Shown here: positions 17,790 to 27,568 of the stretch, piece by piece
Layout of the letters: every line of letters starts with the position of its first letter
Numbering within the stretch: the first letter of the stretch is position 1
Assembly (NCBI GenBank): GCA_027308685.1
Contig: DAIDEE010000065.1
Location: 21,476 to 85,475 of the forward strand
Reading direction: 5' to 3'
Origin: Acidocella sp.
GTDB lineage: Bacteria; Pseudomonadota; Alphaproteobacteria; Acetobacterales; Acetobacteraceae
DNA length: 64,000 nt
The notes under the pieces: model-generated
Seen by the model: only the letters and a program-made list of their open reading frames with translations
Databases searched by the model: none
Told to the model about the DNA's origin: nothing
Translations under genes and position numbers: made by a program

Positions 17790-18509
17790 TCAAATATTGA
17801 CTAAATGAGCAATCTCCGCTGCGGTTTCATTATGTGTGCTACCTTGACGCACAATCTGGCCACGCTGCATGACATAATATTGCTCAGAAAACGACCAAGC
17901 AAAATCAAGATATTGCTCAACAATAACGATGGTAACACCAAGCTCCACACGAATCCGCCGTAATGCCTGCTCAATCTGTTTGACGACGGAAGGTTGAATT
18001 CCCTCTGTCGGTTCGTCGAGGAGCAACAGTTTTGGCTGTCCCGCCAAAGCACGGCCAATCGCAAGCTGTTGCTGCTCGCCACCCGATAGTAAGCCAGCTT
18101 TACGATGACCGATTTGCTTCAGCTTCGGGAAAAGGTCAAAAATATGGTCTGCGATACCATATTGTGTTACGTCGGTTCGGCCACTCAGTGCCGCGAGTCC
18201 AACGGTAAGGTTTTCAATAACCGATAATTGTGGAAAGACATGCCGTCCTTGTGGCACATATCCAATGCCAGCGCGGGCCCGGCCATATGCAGGCAACACT
18301 GAAACATCCTGATCACGAAATACAATCCGGCCGGAAGTTAGTTTTTGTACACCAACAATACTATTCAGCAATGTTGATTTTCCAACACCATTTCGGCCAA
18401 TTAAAGCCACGGAGCTACCGTGTTCAACAGTCATGTCAATATCCCAAAGCACTTTACTCTGGCCGTATGCTGTACAAATTTTTTCAAGTTTCAATAATGT
18501 GGTCATCAT
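17790..18509 (-). CDS. urtE: Urea ABC transporter ATPase UrtE
   Basis: A 239-residue LivF-type ATPase with Walker A GRNGVGKST (38-46), signature LLSGGEQQQLAIGRAL and Walker B LLLLDEPTEGIQPS. The TEGIQPS wording is characteristic of UrtE. It works with UrtD to drive the UrtBC channel. It is the last of five urt genes in order urtABCDE on the minus strand; it starts inside the end of urtD (26-nt overlap, with an alternative ATG three bases on). Confidence 0.93.
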   Translation of the reverse strand: MMTTLLKLEKICTAYGQSKVLWDIDMTVEHGSSVALIGRNGVGKSTLLNSIVGVQKLTSGRIVFRDQDVSVLPAYGRARAGIGYVPQGRHVFPQLSVIENLTVGLAALSGRTDVTQYGIADHIFDLFPKLKQIGHRKAGLLSGGEQQQLAIGRALAGQPKLLLLDEPTEGIQPSVVKQIEQALRRIRVELGVTIVIVEQYLDFAWSFSEQYYVMQRGQIVRQGSTHNETAAEIAHLVNI

Positions 18510-19257
18510 CTGATCTTCCGAGATAAACGGCGCTTACTTCAGGGTCTGCACGAATTTCAGCAACCGAACCCTCCTTTAGTATCTGCCCCTGGTGCAGTAC
18601 CGTTACATATCCGTTTAATGCCTCAACAAAACTCATATCATGATCGATCACCAATACTGCATGGCGGCCAAGTAGCGACAAAATTAGTTTCGCGGTGCGT
18701 TGTGTATCTTGTGGTCCCATTCCAGCAGTTGGCTCATCTAGCAGCAGTAAATCGGCGTCCGTTGCTACGACCATCCCGATCTCAAGCCATTGCTTCTCAC
18801 CATGCGCAAGGTCCGCTGCAAACACATCGCGGCGCTCCTGTAAACCAATCTGCATCATAATTTCCTCTGCCCGCAAAATCTCTGTCACGCGGGAAGACCT
18901 TGTGAATGAACGCCACCAACTGCGATCCTTCTGTGCAGAAACAAGAAGATTTTCAAATACCGTGAGCGTTGGCAGCACACCAGGCGTTTGAAATTTTCTA
19001 CAGATTCCGAGGCGAACAATTTCTTGCTCTGGTAGGTCTGTAATCAATTTATCTTTAAACGTAATTTTTCCAGCAGTTGGTCTTACGCGCCCGATAATCG
19101 TATCACATAAAGTAGATTTTCCAGCTCCATTAGGGCCTATTACGATACGTAAATCTCCAGGCGTTAGCGAGAGAGTAATATTCGTGAGCGCAAAAAAACC
19201 ATCAAAATCGACAGAGATATTTTCCATCAACAAAATAGGAGCGGGAATTGCGTTCAT
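18484..19257 (-). CDS. urtD: Urea ABC transporter ATPase UrtD
   Basis: A 257-residue LivG-type ATPase. Features are ISVDFDGFFALTNITLS near the start (typical UrtD), Walker A GPNGAGKST, LGICRKFQTPGVLP, a degenerate signature LAHGEKQWLEIGMV and Walker B LLLLDEPTAGMGPQDT. It overlaps urtC by 4 nt upstream. Partner of UrtE in energising urea uptake. Confidence 0.93.
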   Translation of the reverse strand: MNAIPAPILLMENISVDFDGFFALTNITLSLTPGDLRIVIGPNGAGKSTLCDTIIGRVRPTAGKITFKDKLITDLPEQEIVRLGICRKFQTPGVLPTLTVFENLLVSAQKDRSWWRSFTRSSRVTEILRAEEIMMQIGLQERRDVFAADLAHGEKQWLEIGMVVATDADLLLLDEPTAGMGPQDTQRTAKLILSLLGRHAVLVIDHDMSFVEALNGYVTVLHQGQILKEGSVAEIRADPEVSAVYLGRSDDDHIIET

Positions 19258-20321
19258 TCGGCGGAACTCAACTTACGGCGTGTTAAAAAGCGGCGCACAA
19301 TTCGGTCTTCACTACTTCCTGCGCGAAATATTCCAGCAATCCCCGCCGGCAAGAAGCTCACTGAAATAATAAAAATTGTACCGAGACCGTACAGCCACAG
19401 CGATGGTAAAGCTGAACTTATCAGATCTTTGGCAAAATTAACCAGCAAGGTTCCAGCAATGGCACCCCAGAGGATATTACGACCGCCGACAGCAACCCAA
19501 ACCACCATCTCAATTGATGGCACGACACCTACCAGTGCAGGAGATACCACCCCCGCATGCAAGGTGAATAGGGCACCTCCAACACCTGCAAGCATGGCTG
19601 CGATTGAAAAAGCTATCACCTTATACGGTACCGGATCATACCCCAAAAATCGTACGCGATTTTCACCATCACGGGTGGCGCGCAGCATCATGCCATATCG
19701 AGAGGCAAGCAACCAGCGTAGGAAAAAATATGCCCCAACCACAAGAACGAAGGTAATCCAGTAAATCACTTTCGCCGCACCTGTGGTTGTTATACTCTCA
19801 CCGAACATGGTTGAATAATCGGTGAGGCCATTGAAACCCCCTGTGTAGGCTTGCTGACTAATCAATAGCGTAGAAAAGGCCAGAGCGAGCGCCTGGGTAA
19901 TCAAGGCAAAATACACGCCTCCAACCCGACGGCGGAATACGAGCCAAGAAAATACGGCAGCAAACGTACCCGGTACGATAACAACACATACCAGCGAGAA
20001 AATGGGGCTGGCAAAAGGGTACCAAAATGCCGGCAGCTTACTAACGCCACTCCATACCATGAAGTCAGGCATATCACCATTTGCCAGATTAAGCCCTTCT
20101 AGTTTCAAGTGAAGTGCTAAGCAATATCCACCAAGTCCAAAGAATACGCCCTGCCCGAGAGAGAGTATGCCAGCCTCACCCCACGTTAGCATTATTCCCA
20201 TGGCCAAAATGGAAAGCGCCAAAAAACGACCAAGCAACGATAGCTCGTAAGTGGAAATAATAAATGGTGCTGCCGTCCCCGACAGTAATACGATAACCCC
20301 GATCACATATTTCGGTTGCAT
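19254..20321 (-). CDS. urtC: Urea ABC transporter permease UrtC
   Basis: A 355-residue LivM-type permease with a leading membrane region (VIGVIVLLSGTAAPFI, LLGRFLALSILAMGIMLTWGEAGILSLGQGVFFGLGGY). The segment MPDFMVWSGVSKLPAFW PF, read at about 85-105, is a UrtC-specific periplasmic insertion. YTGGFNGLTDYSTMFG and VGGRNILWGAIAGTLLVNF are further UrtC patterns. It starts 3 nt after the urtB stop, so it is translated with its membrane partner. Confidence 0.92.
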   Translation of the reverse strand: MQPKYVIGVIVLLSGTAAPFIISTYELSLLGRFLALSILAMGIMLTWGEAGILSLGQGVFFGLGGYCLALHLKLEGLNLANGDMPDFMVWSGVSKLPAFWYPFASPIFSLVCVVIVPGTFAAVFSWLVFRRRVGGVYFALITQALALAFSTLLISQQAYTGGFNGLTDYSTMFGESITTTGAAKVIYWITFVLVVGAYFFLRWLLASRYGMMLRATRDGENRVRFLGYDPVPYKVIAFSIAAMLAGVGGALFTLHAGVVSPALVGVVPSIEMVVWVAVGGRNILWGAIAGTLLVNFAKDLISSALPSLWLYGLGTIFIISVSFLPAGIAGIFRAGSSEDRIVRRFLTRRKLSSAE

Positions 20322-20324
20322 AGG

Positions 20325-21233
20325 CTATCCTTCCAGCGCTCGTGTGCGTATGCTGATGACACCCTGTGGTCGGATTTGAATAAACAATATTACAAAGACC
20401 AATAGCAGAACTTGTGCTACACTCACATCAACAAATATTTCAATCAGCGCGGTAAAAAGACCAATGATAATTGATACGATGGTCGTTCCAACCAAACTAC
20501 CAAGCCCACCCAAAATTACAACAAGAAATGCCGGAACGATGTAACTTTGACCAACAGTTGGCGTCACCGGCCCCAGTAATGCCAGAATGACGCCCGCTAA
20601 CCCAGCAACGCCTGTACCCAAGGCAAATACTAACAAATCGATTCGTCGAGCATTTACTCCCATTGCGGCAGCGGTTGGCCGGTCTTGATTCACAGCACGA
20701 ACATAAAGCCCTAGCCGGGTTTTATTAAGTACTAATGCAATGCCGCCAAGTACCAACGCAGCAACGATTAAAATAAAAATTCGAGTAAACGGTAGATCCA
20801 GCCCTTTGAAGAAACCTGAATCAACTGACACTGTGTGATTGAGCCACGTTGGCGCAACAACTTCAACTCCAATCGCACCGAACATGTTACGAGCCGCTTG
20901 CTGCAGAACTAGGCTTACACCCCAGGTTGCAAGCAGCGTGTCTAATGGCCGCGCCGAAAGACGGTGGATTACCGACCATTCCAATATGCCACCCAATATC
21001 GCAGCGCCTAAAAATGCCACGGGCATTGCTGCCAATATGCCAAGTGGACCCGGCACGACTTGTAGCGTCATGTACGCCAGATATCCGCCAAGCATCAGCA
21101 TTTCACCATGCGCCATATTGATAACACGCATCAAACCAAAACTAAGTGCTAACCCTAATGCAGCAAGAATAAACAATGATGCTACCGAAAAGCCATTAAA
21201 CACCTGCCCTAAAAGATAAGCCGACTCTTGCAT
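20325..21233 (-). CDS. urtB: Urea ABC transporter permease UrtB
   Basis: A LivH-type permease of about 302 residues from the ATG at 21233. NGFSVASLFILAALGLALSFGLMRVINMAHGEMLMLGGY is spread over its first two membrane segments, and NQDRPTAAAMGVNARRIDLL and VVILGGLGSLVGTTIVSI lie in the C-terminal half. The frame is open further upstream (to 21377) but that part overlaps urtA; AAGGAG 10 nt before 21233 and homology to UrtB starts support the shorter form. It lies 70 nt after urtA. Confidence 0.9.
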   Translation of the reverse strand: MQESAYLLGQVFNGFSVASLFILAALGLALSFGLMRVINMAHGEMLMLGGYLAYMTLQVVPGPLGILAAMPVAFLGAAILGGILEWSVIHRLSARPLDTLLATWGVSLVLQQAARNMFGAIGVEVVAPTWLNHTVSVDSGFFKGLDLPFTRIFILIVAALVLGGIALVLNKTRLGLYVRAVNQDRPTAAAMGVNARRIDLLVFALGTGVAGLAGVILALLGPVTPTVGQSYIVPAFLVVILGGLGSLVGTTIVSIIIGLFTALIEIFVDVSVAQVLLLVFVILFIQIRPQGVISIRTRALEG

Positions 21234-21303
21234 CGCATCAATGCTCCTTGCCAGACCAGTCAGGAGGTTTACACCCCCTGACCTCTCGAGAGACTCTTTG
21301 AAC

Positions 21304-22512
21304 TTAGAAACTGGTATGTAGTTTACAGCTCTTGCCTGGGAATGTGAGCGGGTCATAGGGCTCTGGCTGGATCGCACCAGGAGACTGCCAAATCACTTTG
21401 AATTGACCATCCGGCTGCAGTTCACCAATATAGCCGGTCTGAACCATACTCTGGTCACCTGCAAACTTTACGCTTCCCAATGGGCTATCTTCAAAGCCCA
21501 GTGCCACCGCAGCATTACGCACAGCCTTCGGGTCAAATGTGTTGGCTTTTTTCACGGCGGCCGCCCACTCATACACATCGACATACCCATGAACCATCGG
21601 GTCATCAACCACCGCATCTGCACCGTACTTGGCCTTGTAAGCATCGACGAAGGATGCGTTGGTGGCTCCTGGTAGACTCTGGAAATAATTCCAAGATGTA
21701 TAACTTCCGGCTAACAAGCTCGGGCCCATGGCTTTGGCTTCAGGCTCTGCTATCGAAAAGCTCATGACCGGCAACTTATCGGGCGTCAACCCGGCAGCCG
21801 CCATCTGCTTGAAGAACGAGACGTTGGAATCACCGTTGAGCGTATTGATGATTATGTCCGGCTTAGTCTGCTGAATTTGTGCAATAATGGATGAAAAATC
21901 TGTACCACCCAACGGCACGTACTGCTCACCCGACAACGTCATACCATCATGCGCGATATGTTTCTTGAGAATCAGATTCGCCGTGCGTGGGTAAACGTAA
22001 TCAGACCCGAGCAGAAAATAGCTCTTGTAACCTTTTTCTTCAGCCCAGGTAAGTGCAGGTAGCGCCTGCTGGTTTGGCTGTGCACCAGAATACATAATAT
22101 TAGGCGAGCACTCATTCCCCTCAAACTGGACCGGGTACCATAGCAGATTATGCAAACGCTCGAATACCGGCAGCATCGCCTTACGGCTTGAAGATGTCCA
22201 GCCGCCAAACACCGTCACAACCTTGTCTTCCTCAATCAGCTTGGTGGCTTTCTGCGCAAATGTTGAGGGATCGGATGCGCCGTCTTCCTCAACTGGTACA
22301 ATCTGCTTGCCTAACAAACCGCCCGACGCATTAATCTGAGAAATCGCAAGAAGTTCTGCGTCCTCAAGGGGCACTTCAGAAATCGCCATTGTACCGCTCA
22401 ATGACTGCAACACACCCACTTTCACAGTACCATCGGCGCGCGCACCGGTTGCCGTGGTCAATATTGTGCCGGCCAGCAAAGCCGCTGCAAAACCTATTTT
22501 TTTCAAGCTCAT
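21304..22512 (-). CDS. urtA: Urea ABC transporter substrate-binding protein UrtA
   Basis: A 402-residue binding protein with a signal peptide (MSLKKIGFAAALLAGTIL ... GARA, about 1-26). VKVGVLQSLSGTMAISEVPLED and GGLLGKQIVPVEEDGASDPSTF are strongly UrtA-like, as are VFGGWTSSSRKAMLPVFE, LLWYPVQFEGNECSPN and DPMVHGYVDVYEW. GGGAG 7 nt before the ATG at 22512 sets the start; the frame extends to 22593 but without homology. It binds urea in the periplasm for UrtBCDE. A 104-nt gap separates it from ureG, enough for its own promoter. Confidence 0.93.
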   Translation of the reverse strand: MSLKKIGFAAALLAGTILTTATGARADGTVKVGVLQSLSGTMAISEVPLEDAELLAISQINASGGLLGKQIVPVEEDGASDPSTFAQKATKLIEEDKVVTVFGGWTSSSRKAMLPVFERLHNLLWYPVQFEGNECSPNIMYSGAQPNQQALPALTWAEEKGYKSYFLLGSDYVYPRTANLILKKHIAHDGMTLSGEQYVPLGGTDFSSIIAQIQQTKPDIIINTLNGDSNVSFFKQMAAAGLTPDKLPVMSFSIAEPEAKAMGPSLLAGSYTSWNYFQSLPGATNASFVDAYKAKYGADAVVDDPMVHGYVDVYEWAAAVKKANTFDPKAVRNAAVALGFEDSPLGSVKFAGDQSMVQTGYIGELQPDGQFKVIWQSPGAIQPEPYDPLTFPGKSCKLHTSF

Positions 22513-22568
22513 CAAAAATCTCCCAATCGTGGCGGCATTGGCCGCGCTGTTACGATTGGTAAAGACTA

Positions 22569-22593
22569 ATGGTGTTACATTGCGTTGCACCAT
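22569..22593. promoter_or_regulatory. Imperfect inverted repeat upstream of urtA
   Basis: ATGGTGTTAC (22569-22578) and GTTGCACCAT (22584-22593) form a 10-bp inverted repeat with two mismatched positions around a 5-nt centre. The TGGTGCA half-site on the minus strand resembles NtrC-type half-sites (GCAC...GGTGC), which would suit nitrogen-responsive urea uptake. It lies about 57 nt before the urtA start in the only sizeable gap of the operon. It could equally bind the LuxR-type regulator encoded at 16918-17787. Confidence 0.3.
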
Positions 22594-22616
22594 GAGGCAT
22601 TTGACGTATATGCGGC

Positions 22617-23231
22617 TTATAGCCCCCCTACACGTTCAATAAATGCAGCAATATCAGAGACACCATGCCCTGCCTTGATATTTGCAAACACAAAAGGCCG
22701 CTCACCGCGCTGTTTTCGGGCGTCACGGTCCATTACGTCCAAACTAGCTCCCACCATCGGCGCCAAATCAATTTTATTTATGACAAGCATATCACTTTTT
22801 GTGATACCCGGCCCACCCTTACGAGGAATTTTGTCACCAGCCGACACATCGATCACATATATCGTCAGGTCTGCAAGGTCTGGCGAGAATGTCGCTGCCA
22901 AATTATCACCACCGCTCTCAATAAGCAGCAGATCAAGGTTCGGGAACTTCTTGTTCAGGGCAGCAACGCCTGCAAGGTTCAAGCTGGCATCTTCGCGGAT
23001 CGCAGTATGCGGACAACCGCCGGTTTCAATTCCCATAATTCGCTCTGGGGGCAATGAACCGGCGCGCGTCAAAAATTCAGCATCCTCCTTGGTATAAATA
23101 TCGTTGGTAATAGCCGCAATCTCGATTTTATCACGGAAATATTTGCATAAGGCATCCATCAGCGCAGTTTTGCCAGTGCCAACCGGGCCGCCAATGCCCA
23201 CGCGCAGCGGACCATTTTTAGATTTATTCAT
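22617..23231 (-). CDS. ureG: Urease accessory GTPase UreG
   Basis: A 204-residue SIMIBI GTPase. The P-loop [11 protein letters not shown] lies at about 14-24. Further motifs are [36 protein letters not shown] (with the CPH nickel-binding motif), [15 protein letters not shown] and [11 protein letters not shown] (guanine specificity NKID). UreG hydrolyses GTP to deliver nickel to apourease with UreE, UreF and UreD. It overlaps ureF by 4 nt and is the last urease gene before urtA. Confidence 0.95.
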   Translation of the reverse strand: MNKSKNGPLRVGIGGPVGTGKTALMDALCKYFRDKIEIAAITNDIYTKEDAEFLTRAGSLPPERIMGIETGGCPHTAIREDASLNLAGVAALNKKFPNLDLLLIESGGDNLAATFSPDLADLTIYVIDVSAGDKIPRKGGPGITKSDMLVINKIDLAPMVGASLDVMDRDARKQRGERPFVFANIKAGHGVSDIAAFIERVGGL

Positions 23232-23887
23232 GACCGAAAAAGCCTTGTGTATTGGGTTTCATGATTCATAGCCGCGATATCGGCAGCCCAACTGGCGGTG
23301 CCGATATCGTCGAGCGTAGCATGTGCAGTACGCTGCGCCGTATCGAGACAGGTTGCCTCTAACGCTGCTTGAACGCGCAAGCCAGCCGCCTGACCAAGGG
23401 GGATAAGCCGAACCGCAGCAGAAATATAATTTGCCGTGCCAGCATGCAGATATGCCAAGGCGGCATCATCTTCATCAACCTGCTGTGCGGCTGCCAGTAC
23501 GCCAACGGCGATGGGGTAGGGCAAAGCCTCATCCCCCCAATTAGCCAGCACGGGCACCGGCCACGATATCGCCGCCAGGGCAAAAGCCGCGCCCTGCGCT
23601 GTTGTTTCCAGCAAACGTTCGATCGATGATGCCGATGCCACTGCGAGAGCCACAAGCGCATTAAGCTGATCCGGCGCGGCACGGTACGCATGGCGAAGCA
23701 AAATTACATCCTGCCACAACGACCCATACATCAGCATATCATGGCACCAACCAACCAAGGCCGCTTCAGAGGTCACATCCCCGCGTTCCACGCTCCATTC
23801 CAATCCGTGCGAGTAGGCAAACCCGCCAGTCGGGAAAGCCGGCGACATCCAGGTAAGAAGCCTCAGCAGGGCGGGCGCGTTAGCCAT
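23228..23887 (-). CDS. ureF: Urease accessory protein UreF
   Basis: About 219 residues, mostly helical. [24 protein letters not shown] is split over residues 7-30 and is the typical UreF start; [22 protein letters not shown] helices, and [15 protein letters not shown] near the C-terminus, also match. UreF bridges UreD and UreG in the urease activation complex. The ATG at 23887 overlaps ureE by 8 nt; a GTG at 23899 would add four residues and cannot be excluded. Confidence 0.92.
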   Translation of the reverse strand: MANAPALLRLLTWMSPAFPTGGFAYSHGLEWSVERGDVTSEAALVGWCHDMLMYGSLWQDVILLRHAYRAAPDQLNALVALAVASASSIERLLETTAQGAAFALAAISWPVPVLANWGDEALPYPIAVGVLAAAQQVDEDDAALAYLHAGTANYISAAVRLIPLGQAAGLRVQAALEATCLDTAQRTAHATLDDIGTASWAADIAAMNHETQYTRLFRS

Positions 23888-24317
23888 GGTCGTAGGCACC
23901 TGATTCCGGGTCGAACGGCGCCATCATTTTCTCAACCAACCCACCAAGCGACAATACCATCGCGGCTATCACATGGTCATCTAAAATTCGTAGCGCACCA
24001 GGACAAAATTGCACAGCCAGATGGCGGTTTCCCAGATGCCATGCCAGCCTTACTAAGGCTGCCTGATCAGTGGCACGCACTTCTAATAATGCTTCAAGTG
24101 CGGCATCGATTTCAACATAACCGCCATCCTCCAACATCAAAGCATCACCTTGTTTAAGGTGCACCGCCTCAGGCAAATCCAACATTACATCAGCACCCGC
24201 GCGCGTGGTCACCCGCAGGCGGCGCCGATGGCGATGGTCATAATCCAACGTCACATCGTCGGATTTTTCATCAATGACCCAGGTTCCTGCTCGGGCGATG
24301 CGAGTCGCACGCAACAT
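23880..24317 (-). CDS. ureE: Urease accessory nickel chaperone UreE
   Basis: A 145-residue protein. It has the UreE two-domain layout: an N-terminal peptide-binding domain (about 1-70; DVTLDYDHRHRRRLRVTTRAG, QGDALMLEDGG) and a metal-binding domain (LVRLAWHLGNRHLAVQF, with the conserved histidine in GNRH). The histidine-rich tail of some UreE proteins is absent; the tail ends in acidic ESGAYDHG. Its ATG overlaps the ureC stop by one base (TAATG). Confidence 0.92.
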   Translation of the reverse strand: MLRATRIARAGTWVIDEKSDDVTLDYDHRHRRRLRVTTRAGADVMLDLPEAVHLKQGDALMLEDGGYVEIDAALEALLEVRATDQAALVRLAWHLGNRHLAVQFCPGALRILDDHVIAAMVLSLGGLVEKMMAPFDPESGAYDHG

Positions 24318-26023
24318 TAAAATAAAAAATACCGCTGAGTCATGGGTAATGATTCCGCCGGCTCACACACCAGCAACTCACCATCGGCGCGAACCTCATA
24401 GGTTTCAGGATCAACTTCGATATGTGGTGTTGCATCATTGTGAATCATCGATTTTTTGGAGATACCACTCCGCGTATTGTTCACCGCCACCAGTTCACGG
24501 GTCAACCCCAGTCGCTTCCCAAGCCCAGCATCGATGGCAGCGCCCGAGACGAACAGCAGCGAAGATTCCACGAGCGCACGGCCATAGGCCCCGAACATTG
24601 GACGGTAATGCTCGGGCTGCGGCGTGGGAATGGAAGCATTGGGGTCACCCATTACCGCCATCGCAATACTACCCGACTTCAACACCAGATCAGGCTTCAC
24701 ACCAAAAAACGCTGGTGACCACAACACCAGATCAGCAAGTTTCCCCGCTGCAACCGACCCGACATGCGCGCTCATGCCCTGCGCGATGGCAGGGTTGATG
24801 GTGTATTTAGAAATATAGCGTTTGACCCGCTGGTTATCCGCCCGGCCATCGCCCGTCAGCGGGCCACGCTGCGCTTTCATTTTATGGGCCGTCTGCCAGG
24901 TACGAATAATCACTTCACCCACCCGCCCCATCGCCTGACTGTCGGAAGACATCATCGATATAACACCAAGATCATGCAGAATATCTTCCGCCGCTATAGT
25001 CTCCTTACGAATTCGCGATTCTGCAAAGGCAATATCCTCCGGAATGGTTGCATCGAGATGGTGGCAAACCATCAACATATCCAAATGCTCATCGAGTGTA
25101 TTCACCGTATAAGGCCGGGTAGGGTTTGTGCTGCTCGGCAGCACATTCAACAACCCTGCAACTTTGATAATATCCGGTGCATGGCCTCCGCCCGCCCCTT
25201 CAGTATGGAAGGCATGGATGGTACGGCCTTGAAAAGCTGCAATCGTGTCCTCCACAAACCCGCTTTCATTCAGCGTATCAGAATGGATCATCACCTGCAC
25301 GTCGAAACGGTCCGCCACGCTCAGACAACAATCAATCGCAGCGGGTGTAGTACCCCAATCTTCATGCAGCTTCAGGGCCGCCGCGCCAGCCCGAACCATT
25401 TCTTCTAATGCTGCCGGTTGCGAGGCATTGCCCTTACCGCAAAACAACAAGTTCATCGGGAAGGCTTCAGCCGCCTGTAACATCCGCGCAAGGTGGAACG
25501 GTCCAGGTGTACAGGTGGTGGCGGCAGTACCGGTAGCCGGCCCGGTTCCGCCACCAACCATCGTTGTAATGCCCGAGGCCAGCGCTTCTTCGATCTGCTG
25601 CGGACAAATAAAATGGATATGTGAGTCAATCCCTCCAGCGGTAAGAATTTTGCCCTCACCGGCAATAATCTCAGTACCCGGTCCAATGGGAATATCCACA
25701 CCGGGCTGAATATCAGGGTTACCAGCTTTGCCGATCTTACTGACACGACCACCGATAATGCCAACGTCCGCCTTCACAATGCCCCAGTGATCGATAATGA
25801 TCGCATTGGTAATCACAGTATCCGCCGCACCTTGTGCGTTGGATAGCTGCGACTGACCCATGCCATCGCGGATCACCTTGCCGCCGCCGAACTTCACTTC
25901 TTCACCATAAAGCGTAAAATCACGCTCGATTTCGATGATCAAATTTGTGTCCGCCAAACGCACCCTGTCCCCGACCGTGGGGCCAAACATATCTGCGTAG
26001 GCCTGGCGCGTTATTTTTGCCAT
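24317..26023 (-). CDS. ureC: Urease alpha subunit UreC
   Basis: A 568-residue catalytic subunit that hydrolyses urea to ammonia and carbamate. Visible motifs include the nickel-binding [13 protein letters not shown], the carbamylated-lysine segment [17 protein letters not shown] (flap with catalytic His), GIAAED-like [13 protein letters not shown] and [14 protein letters not shown] with the last nickel ligand. Length and motif order match full-length bacterial UreC. It overlaps ureB by one base and ureE by one base. Confidence 0.97.
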   Translation of the reverse strand: MAKITRQAYADMFGPTVGDRVRLADTNLIIEIERDFTLYGEEVKFGGGKVIRDGMGQSQLSNAQGAADTVITNAIIIDHWGIVKADVGIIGGRVSKIGKAGNPDIQPGVDIPIGPGTEIIAGEGKILTAGGIDSHIHFICPQQIEEALASGITTMVGGGTGPATGTAATTCTPGPFHLARMLQAAEAFPMNLLFCGKGNASQPAALEEMVRAGAAALKLHEDWGTTPAAIDCCLSVADRFDVQVMIHSDTLNESGFVEDTIAAFQGRTIHAFHTEGAGGGHAPDIIKVAGLLNVLPSSTNPTRPYTVNTLDEHLDMLMVCHHLDATIPEDIAFAESRIRKETIAAEDILHDLGVISMMSSDSQAMGRVGEVIIRTWQTAHKMKAQRGPLTGDGRADNQRVKRYISKYTINPAIAQGMSAHVGSVAAGKLADLVLWSPAFFGVKPDLVLKSGSIAMAVMGDPNASIPTPQPEHYRPMFGAYGRALVESSLLFVSGAAIDAGLGKRLGLTRELVAVNNTRSGISKKSMIHNDATPHIEVDPETYEVRADGELLVCEPAESLPMTQRYFLF

Positions 26024-26343
26024 TATTCTGCTCCGCCCATCACGAGACCTCTGAACCCTATAATCCGCCGGCTGCCACGCAACGGAATCAAGGCCACATC
26101 GCGGCTTTGACCCGGTTCAAACCGTATTGCGGTACCGGCAGCAATATCCAACCGATGACCATGCGCCGCCACCCGGTCAAACTGCAAGGCCGCATTGGTT
26201 TCAGCAAAATGATAATGGCTGCCTACCTGTATCGGTCGGTCACCTGTGTTGGCAACAACCAGCGTGACCACAGGACAACCCACATTCAACTCAATTTCAC
26301 CATCCTCAATAAAATACTCACCAGGGATCAAGCGGCCGCTCAT
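26023..26343 (-). CDS. ureB: Urease beta subunit UreB
   Basis: A 106-residue structural subunit. [53 protein letters not shown] and [12 protein letters not shown] match UreB throughout. Separate ureA, ureB and ureC genes are the usual bacterial arrangement. It overlaps ureA by 4 nt and ureC by one base. Confidence 0.96.
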   Translation of the reverse strand: MSGRLIPGEYFIEDGEIELNVGCPVVTLVVANTGDRPIQVGSHYHFAETNAALQFDRVAAHGHRLDIAAGTAIRFEPGQSRDVALIPLRGSRRIIGFRGLVMGGAE

Positions 26344-26642
26344 CGGATGGGCTCGTGAACAGTGACCAGCTTGGTACCATCCGGGAAGGTCGCCTCAACC
26401 TGCACATCGCTTATCATTTCCGCCACCCCCTCCATCACTTGCGCACGTGTCACCACATGGGCACCGGCTTCCATCAACTCCGCCACACGTTTGCCATCGC
26501 GCGCCCCTTCCACCACAAAATCGGTAATCAGCGCCACGGCTTCCGGATAATTCAACCTCACACCGCGCTCCAGCCGTTTGCGTGCCACAATGGCCGCCAT
26601 GGCGATCAATAATTTATCCTTCTCTCGCGGTGTAAGCTTCAT
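26340..26642 (-). CDS. ureA: Urease gamma subunit UreA
   Basis: A 100-residue subunit: [20 protein letters not shown] at the start, then [34 protein letters not shown] and [14 protein letters not shown] at the end, all standard UreA. The frame is open well upstream (to 26825), but GGAGAGGAG just before the ATG at 26642 and the family start fix the gene. It lies 16 nt after ureD. Confidence 0.96.
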   Translation of the reverse strand: MKLTPREKDKLLIAMAAIVARKRLERGVRLNYPEAVALITDFVVEGARDGKRVAELMEAGAHVVTRAQVMEGVAEMISDVQVEATFPDGTKLVTVHEPIR

Positions 26643-26658
26643 CGATTGCTCCTCTCCT

Positions 26659-27510
26659 TTAGCCTTGCCACACGCGTGGCAGCGGGCGACCGTCGCGGCA
26701 CAGTCCCAAAACAGCAACAGCAACCCGGCGCAACGACGCTGCATCCGGCGCCAATAATCTGACCCGTAACACGTCATTGAACGCCGACGCGCCAGCCAGG
26801 CAACCAGCCCCGCCCAAATCCTCACGCACCTTCAACAAGCGAGTCGCCGCATCATTTCCGGCATAAATAATATTCGCCGTAGCAATATTGCCATCGGCAA
26901 CTGCTTTACGGCTCAGCATCGCGTCAATATTACCTTCAATGCGTGTGCTATCCTGCAGCAGCAACACACCCTCCCTGCGCAGGCTTACAGTATCGTGGAG
27001 GCTGCCGGTCATCACCCGCTCACCATGCGCTTGCCGACCAAAAACGACGCTTTCAATCCCCACGAACAAGGCATCGGCGGCAAGGTCCACAGTAAGGCGC
27101 CTGCGCAACGCAAACCCATCAAACACAATCGTCTCTTGCGGGAGATACTCCAGCAATGCGCCGCCTCCCACCTGCACAGACGTTACAATTTCCGATGGCA
27201 CGTCATCCAGTGCCCGATAAATTTTTTCCGCCGATTGAGATGCAATGCAAAGCTTAGCCTGAGGGTCTAGTACAACCTGAGTAGAAAGCTGGTCACCGCT
27301 GGCTACCCCACCTGATATATTCAACGTGACAACCTCAGCCGTCGTGGCGATCTGGGGCCGCGGCAACCGGGCTTTCAAGCAGCCTTCCTGGAAAAACCTC
27401 ACCACACGGGTAGTGCCATCGGCTTGATCACAGGCAAATCTCAACGCTAACTGTCCGTGTGCACGCTGCGGCGTGGCAGGTTCAGCGTGCCGGATCGGCA
27501 TATAATTCAT
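26659..27510 (-). CDS. ureD: Urease accessory protein UreD (UreH)
   Basis: A 283-residue protein matching UreD: LKARLPRP near residue 48, [25 protein letters not shown] sequence ([13 protein letters not shown]), [34 protein letters not shown] and [10 protein letters not shown]. UreD is the scaffold on which UreF and UreG assemble at apourease, and it forms a path for nickel. AGGAAGG directly precedes the ATG. It is the first gene of the urease set and follows allantoinase by 58 nt. Confidence 0.93.
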   Translation of the reverse strand: MNYMPIRHAEPATPQRAHGQLALRFACDQADGTTRVVRFFQEGCLKARLPRPQIATTAEVVTLNISGGVASGDQLSTQVVLDPQAKLCIASQSAEKIYRALDDVPSEIVTSVQVGGGALLEYLPQETIVFDGFALRRRLTVDLAADALFVGIESVVFGRQAHGERVMTGSLHDTVSLRREGVLLLQDSTRIEGNIDAMLSRKAVADGNIATANIIYAGNDAATRLLKVREDLGGAGCLAGASAFNDVLRVRLLAPDAASLRRVAVAVLGLCRDGRPLPRVWQG

Positions 27511-27568
27511 GCCTTCCTCTTAGGCCGACTATTTCGGCAAGCCATACGTCGAATAACGTAGTCCATCA

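Noticed and set aside
26643..26825. Long N-terminal extension of ureA
   Set aside because: It overlaps ureD and has no UreA homology; a good ribosome-binding site precedes the ATG at 26642.
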